The notes under the pieces were generated by a model. It saw only the letters and a list, made by a program, of their open reading frames with translations. It was not told where the DNA came from and did no database searches. A stretch of 64,000 nt of DNA, taken from JADKHR01 sp041917295. GTDB taxonomy: Bacteria; Elusimicrobiota; Elusimicrobia; FEN-1173. The stretch is from NCBI GenBank assembly GCA_041917295.1, contig JAYRXX010000057.1, positions 62,001-126,000 of the forward strand, in the 5' to 3' direction. Each line of letters starts with the position of its first letter. Position 1 is the stretch's first letter. Made by a program: the position numbers and the translations under genes. This document shows, one piece after another, positions 59,965 to 64,000 of this stretch.

Positions 59965-60917
59965 AACGAGAACGAGGCTTCGATCGAAGGGGTATACAAA
60001 TTTTTGCCGCGGTGGGGTTGTTGACGTTCGCGGGATGGGTCCGGGCGGCGTTTGAAGAAAACGCCCGGGGGGCTCGAGGCATCGCCATGGGGGACGCTTA
60101 CGGAGCGGTGGCGGATACGGCAGACGGTTTGTTTTGGAACCCCGCGGCGTTGGTTCGTGTTCCCATGAAACAAGTTCTTGGAACCCACGCGGACCTTTTC
60201 ACCGGGATTGAAAATGTGGACGTCATGACCGACGGACTTAATTACGCTCACCCGACGTTGCGTCACGGCGTTTGGGCCGCCGGTTGGAACAGCCTCAACG
60301 CCAAAAATGTTTACGGCGAAGACACCGTTACCCTCGGCTACGCCCGCGACGTAGGGGTGGAAGTGCCGTTTCTAAAAGGGTCCGACATCGCTTTGGGAGC
60401 GAACCTCAAATACATGAGAACGCGCTACACCAATGATACGTCAACAATCAACGATCCCGTTTTCGCCGGCGGCAAAAAAAACGACGCGGTGACGGGGGAT
60501 GTCGGTGCGTTGGTCCGCGCGGGGCCTGTGACAACGGGACTTAGCTTTCGCAACGTGACCGAACCCGACTTTGGTTTTAAAGAAAGCGATCGTGTCCCCA
60601 TGGAAACCCGTTTGTCGGGGGCTTACGCAGGCCGTCTGTGGTTTTTGGACAACATGACCTTGGCTTTGGACCTTGTTTTAACACGAGAGGACACCCGCCT
60701 GTGTGCCGGTTGGGAAAATGTGTTTTTTGGTGATCAGGGGGCCGTGCGCCTGGGCGTCAACCCCGACGAATTTACGACGGGATTGGGTTGGCGTTACGTG
60801 GCCGCCCGGCCCGCCTTGGACCTGGGATTGGATTACGCTTACGTGCTTCCTTTGGACATGGCGGACAACCAGTCCGTCACCCACCGCTTCTCCCTCAACG
60901 TTCGGTTTGGACGCTGA
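59961..60917 (+). CDS. PorV/PorQ-like outer-membrane barrel protein
   Basis: The 318-residue protein overlaps the GH113-like gene by ATGA. The signal peptide region is FAAVGLLTFAGWVRA. The barrel opens with EENARGARGIAMGDAYGAVADTADGLFWNPAALV, the family hallmark. It continues with TLGYARDVGVEVPFLKGSDIALGANLKYM and ends in HRFSLNVRFGR. It is the third PorV-like gene in the window and again sits at the end of an operon of large secreted proteins, here including the CTD protein at 55883. Confidence 0.82.
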   Translation: MKRERGFDRRGIQIFAAVGLLTFAGWVRAAFEENARGARGIAMGDAYGAVADTADGLFWNPAALVRVPMKQVLGTHADLFTGIENVDVMTDGLNYAHPTLRHGVWAAGWNSLNAKNVYGEDTVTLGYARDVGVEVPFLKGSDIALGANLKYMRTRYTNDTSTINDPVFAGGKKNDAVTGDVGALVRAGPVTTGLSFRNVTEPDFGFKESDRVPMETRLSGAYAGRLWFLDNMTLALDLVLTREDTRLCAGWENVFFGDQGAVRLGVNPDEFTTGLGWRYVAARPALDLGLDYAYVLPLDMADNQSVTHRFSLNVRFGR

Positions 60918-60996
60918 CCCAATCAGCCCAAAATAGCTCAGCCGATGGCTTGTTTGTTGCATCTTTTGTAAGTGGGGTGTTTCTTGGCTAAAAAAA

Positions 60997-61051
60997 TTTA
61001 CAAGATTGTTACAAGTTCTTCTGCGTTTCTTCTGGGGTCTTTTCCTATTAT
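60997..61051 (+). promoter_or_regulatory. Direct-repeat promoter 6 (giant gene 4)
   Basis: TTTACA at 60997-61002 and TTACA at 61009-61013 are 11 bp apart, and TATTAT at 61046-61051 starts 37 bp after the second. GTTTCTTCTGG lies between, as in promoter 5. Unlike promoters 1-3 it leaves a leader of about 25 bases with an AAGGAG ribosome site. Confidence 0.75.
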
Positions 61052-61082
61052 TTATTAGCAGGTGCGCGAAAAGGAGATGACC

Positions 61083-64000
61083 GTGGCTCAAAAAAAGGCG
61101 GGTCTGTTTCCGTATAAAAGGTTAATCGCGGGAATAATGGCCGTTATTTTTTTGGGGACCACGGTGAGCGAATCGTGGGCGGAGGCTTCTTTTTGGTCTG
61201 ACCGCCGGAAGGCCCGGGAAAAATTTTCTCGATCATCGTCCAACGGCGCGTCCTCTCCCCTTCTCCTGGCGTCCGCCAGCAGTCTGGGATCGGCTTTCGG
61301 CAATGCCCGGCCGGTTCAATTTGAACCCACCGCGGTTTCCCTCTCGAAGGAAGAGCGGGCTCTTCAACTGCCGATTCTCAGTGGGGTTCCTCTTTCCAGC
61401 GTTTCTGTTCGAGAAACCTACATTCCCTCTTCTTTCCCGCGCCAGTGGATCGTTCACATCCAAGATGTCCACGCCAATTACGAAGCCCAAAAAAATATCT
61501 CGTCCGCCGTCGAAGCTCTCTCGGGCGCTCACAAAACTCCGCGGCTTCTTGTGGGGCTGGAAGGAGCTCAAGGGTCTTTTTTCCTCGACGCTTTCCGAAC
61601 GTTCCCCGATAAAGAAACGTTGGTCGACGTTTCCGACGCGTTTCTCAAGAAAAACATTCTCACCGGAGCGGAATATGCGGCCCTCGTTGCCCCGCACGGA
61701 TTGGACCTGTGGGGTGTGGAAGATCGGGCGCTTTACGACCGGCACGTCAAGTCCGTCGTGGACGCTGTTCCCTTGGAATCGGGATTTCGGAAAACGTTGG
61801 CTGACTTTTCCCACCGTGTTCGCGTCCTGAAAGAGAAAGAATACCCCGCCGACCTGAAGGCCTGGGATAAAGCCTACGAGACGTATCATTCCGAAAAAAG
61901 TTCCCTGGGAGACTATGTTCGTCTCATTGCCGTGGGCGAACGGCGCGGCGCGTTTCCCCAGGTGGAAAAGTTTTTGGACGCGCTGGAGACCGAACAAAAA
62001 TTAGACTTCGCGCAAGCCGAGCGGGAACGCAAGTGGTTGGTGGAAGTGTTGGCGGCCCGGCTGTCGCCAACGGATTTGGCGGCGCTTACCCAGCGGGCCC
62101 TGGCGTTTCGCGCGGGTCGGGTCGGGGTTGGAGCGTTTCACGAAGAGCTGATTTCTTTGGCCGGCAAAGTCGGCGTCACGAGCAAAGGGTTCCAGGAATT
62201 TTTGAGGTATTTGAATTACGTCAAGCGGGTGGAAGAGATTGACCGCAACGATCTGTTGAACGAGATCGACGGCCAGGAAAAGGCCCATGTGGCGCGGTTG
62301 TTAAAATCCGCGTCGCCCCGGGTTCGAGAAATCCAGGCCGTTGCCCGGGACCTGGTGATGGCGGACAAACTTCTTCGCCACGCCTTAACGCCGTCGGAAT
62401 GGGCCGAGTACAAAAAGAACGCCGCCGATTTTCGCGCCTTGCCCGACCGGCTGGCCCAACTGGAAACGGGTCGACCGGCCGCCGCAGGCGGTTTTGCCGA
62501 AATGGTTCGGGTGCTGGAAGAATTTTATCGAGCGGCCTCGGACCGGGATCGGGTTTTGGTGGACAATTTGTTTGCCCGGATGGGCGAAGGGGCTGTTGAT
62601 AAACCCGCCGTGGCCGTTTTGGTGGCGGGCGGGTTCCACAGCGACGGCGTCACCTCTCTGATCAAACAACGGGGCGCCGCCTATGTCACCCTAACCCCGC
62701 GATTTGAAGCGGTAGACGGCCGCGACGCGTTGGACGTCTTCCGCCAAACCAAAACGCCTCTGGACCGCCTCTTCGCCGGTGAAAAATTGAATCTTGTGGA
62801 AGGTCTGGGGGGCGCGGCCGCTTTCCTTGGTCGAACTGGTCGGGGAGCAGAAGTCCAGGGCAAGTTCCCCGCCGCCTTGTCGGCGAGCTCAAGCGCTGAG
62901 CCTGAATCGATTACGGCGTGGCTGGAAGGGCAAAAGAAAGATCTACCCGGTTTCACTTTCGAATCTCTGAAGTGGGACAACAAAACAGGTTATCTCGTCA
63001 CCTTCCCTGACGGCCGCCAACTGTTTGCCTGGCAATCCGAATCCCGTGATCCCCAAGCTGGCGAGGTCCTTGCCCTGACAAGGGGGGTGGTCAACTTTGC
63101 TCCCCACACGCCTTCCTTTAGCACAAAAGTTTCAGGATTTTTCCGTAATAATTGGAAACAGTTCAGTTTCGGTAGTGTCCTTGCCGCGCTCTCATCCTTA
63201 GTCCAGGCCGCTGATGACTCCGGTCTCATGGCTTACCTCGATTGGACGGGATTTTCTGCCATCTTGTTGGTTGTGGTTTCTTTCTTGGTGGTACACCTGT
63301 GGGCAAACAGGGAAGTTAAGGAAAAAAGCCGCCGGAACGTTAGGCGCGTCTATTTTCAACTTTGGCTGGAGGGATTAAATCCTCTTTCTCTTATTCAATC
63401 AATGACTTTGAAAAATATAAAGGCTCTCTTTTTGGCCGTTGTGGTTTCAGTTGCCACGGTGTCCCCTACAATAGCGGCGATTAATACCCCATCGGCTCCC
63501 TTGGTTGCAAAACAGACTCAGGAAATGCCCTCCGTGGAAAAAATTCAGACCCTTGACGAAATTATTGCCGAGGCGGTCAAAGGGTCCGCCGTTCGTTTGG
63601 TTTCGCCGGACTCTGCGCCCGCAAAGGCGGTCGGGACCCTTCAGTTTAAGGTCGAAAAGGGGATGACCCTGGGGACAATTTATCAACAGCTTAAAAAAGC
63701 GGGAACCGTGTTCCCCGGCGTGTCGAGCGCCGCGGAATTTATTGCGGCGGTCGCGAAACTGAATGGACTCAACTCCTCCCACTTTATAAAAGCTGGCCAA
63801 ATTCTTGAACTCCCGGTCGTCGGCCCCGTTTCGGTCGCTTACCAGGCCCCGGTTGTTGGCGGAGAGCAGACCGTCTCCACAACACAATCTCGGTTTACAG
63901 AACCGGTTGTCGTGACCGCGGCCGACGAACCCGCTTTGGCCGGACGAGATGTCGGAGAGGCGGAGGGGGTTCGGATTGATAATTTTGATGATGTCCTTCG
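61083..64000 (+). CDS. Giant exported protein 4: ChaN/Tiki-like domain and LysM-like domain, partial at the right edge
   Basis: The frame is open from 61083 to the window end (972 codons, no stop). The GTG at 61083 lies 6 bases after AAGGAG; an ATG at 61077 is too close to that site. The signal peptide contains LIAGIMAVIFLGTTVSESWA, then EASFWSDRR. The N-terminal domain has HIQDVHANYEAQKN, GLEGAQG, GVEDRALYDRH and AGGFHSDGV. A membrane helix (ILLVVVSFLVVHLW) lies at ~730 and a second signal-like helix (KALFLAVVVSVATVSPTIAA) at ~780. After it comes a LysM-like segment: FKVEKGMTLGTIYQQL through FIKAGQILELPV. LysM domains bind peptidoglycan or chitin-type glycans, so this part is probably extracytoplasmic. 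The cargo beyond 64000 is unknown. Confidence 0.8.
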   Translation, partial: MAQKKAGLFPYKRLIAGIMAVIFLGTTVSESWAEASFWSDRRKAREKFSRSSSNGASSPLLLASASSLGSAFGNARPVQFEPTAVSLSKEERALQLPILSGVPLSSVSVRETYIPSSFPRQWIVHIQDVHANYEAQKNISSAVEALSGAHKTPRLLVGLEGAQGSFFLDAFRTFPDKETLVDVSDAFLKKNILTGAEYAALVAPHGLDLWGVEDRALYDRHVKSVVDAVPLESGFRKTLADFSHRVRVLKEKEYPADLKAWDKAYETYHSEKSSLGDYVRLIAVGERRGAFPQVEKFLDALETEQKLDFAQAERERKWLVEVLAARLSPTDLAALTQRALAFRAGRVGVGAFHEELISLAGKVGVTSKGFQEFLRYLNYVKRVEEIDRNDLLNEIDGQEKAHVARLLKSASPRVREIQAVARDLVMADKLLRHALTPSEWAEYKKNAADFRALPDRLAQLETGRPAAAGGFAEMVRVLEEFYRAASDRDRVLVDNLFARMGEGAVDKPAVAVLVAGGFHSDGVTSLIKQRGAAYVTLTPRFEAVDGRDALDVFRQTKTPLDRLFAGEKLNLVEGLGGAAAFLGRTGRGAEVQGKFPAALSASSSAEPESITAWLEGQKKDLPGFTFESLKWDNKTGYLVTFPDGRQLFAWQSESRDPQAGEVLALTRGVVNFAPHTPSFSTKVSGFFRNNWKQFSFGSVLAALSSLVQAADDSGLMAYLDWTGFSAILLVVVSFLVVHLWANREVKEKSRRNVRRVYFQLWLEGLNPLSLIQSMTLKNIKALFLAVVVSVATVSPTIAAINTPSAPLVAKQTQEMPSVEKIQTLDEIIAEAVKGSAVRLVSPDSAPAKAVGTLQFKVEKGMTLGTIYQQLKKAGTVFPGVSSAAEFIAAVAKLNGLNSSHFIKAGQILELPVVGPVSVAYQAPVVGGEQTVSTTQSRFTEPVVVTAADEPALAGRDVGEAEGVRIDNFDDVL

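Overview
This 64-kb window comes from a Gram-negative-type bacterium. It has outer-membrane barrels, signal peptides and an OmpA-like protein, and it is GC-rich by eye with compact operons joined by ATGA overlaps. Several exported proteins end in a domain containing 'YPNPFRP.RGH' or 'FTPNGDGIND', and very long modular proteins are present. Both traits bring to mind uncultured Elusimicrobiota or Omnitrophota. That assignment is inference; no rRNA or ribosomal protein gene is present to test it.

The most striking content is a family of four giant exported proteins: 5080-12174, 23025-29918, 32902-39366 and 61083 to beyond the right edge. All share a signal peptide, an FW..RR motif and a domain of about 500 residues resembling the ChaN/EreA/Tiki fold. 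After that domain each carries different cargo: a CofD/YvcK-like domain plus a HAD phosphatase (giant 1), an HExxH zincin-like segment plus a ROK sugar-kinase domain (giant 2), a GDP-hexose-phosphorylase-like HIT domain (giant 3), and a LysM-like domain (giant 4, partial). The four giants and two tandem small secreted proteins (53587, 54341) share one promoter architecture: TTTACA-N6-TTACA repeats 11 bp apart, with a -10 element starting 36-37 bp after the second repeat. I read this as a six-member regulon. Giants 1-3 appear to be leaderless.

Around the giants lie genes for polysaccharide breakdown and mannose/glucose metabolism. 791-4883 holds GH1 beta-glucosidase, a secreted GH5-like enzyme and an unknown gene with a nested palindrome inside it. 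12223-19473 is an overlapping operon: OmpA-like protein, sensor kinase, NarL-type regulator, PorV/PorQ-like barrel with TPR, and a malectin/GH144-like/CBM32 enzyme. 40907-47394 holds a 1849-residue glycosidase/CARDB/SBBP-propeller protein and another PorV-like barrel. 47531-53261 holds a ROK kinase, a PMI-PMM fusion and a GH44-like enzyme. 53587-60917 holds the two small surface proteins, an unknown Ig-like protein, a CTD protein, a GH113-like mannanase and a third PorV-like barrel. Extracellular beta-glucan/mannan cleavage could feed the kinase, isomerase and mutase.

Accessory genes fill the gaps: three COG1373-type ATPases (one cut by the left edge, one broken by a stop codon, one intact), each with its own palindrome at the start codon; an AbiEi/AbiEii-like pair; a VapBC-like pair; and a LacI-family regulator next to giant 3. 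Decayed fragments of a GH144-like gene (21490-21640), a PMM gene (53293-53455) and a small cysteine-rich gene (30203, 40406) show repeated duplication followed by loss. I found no rRNA, tRNA, CRISPR array or intact transposase.
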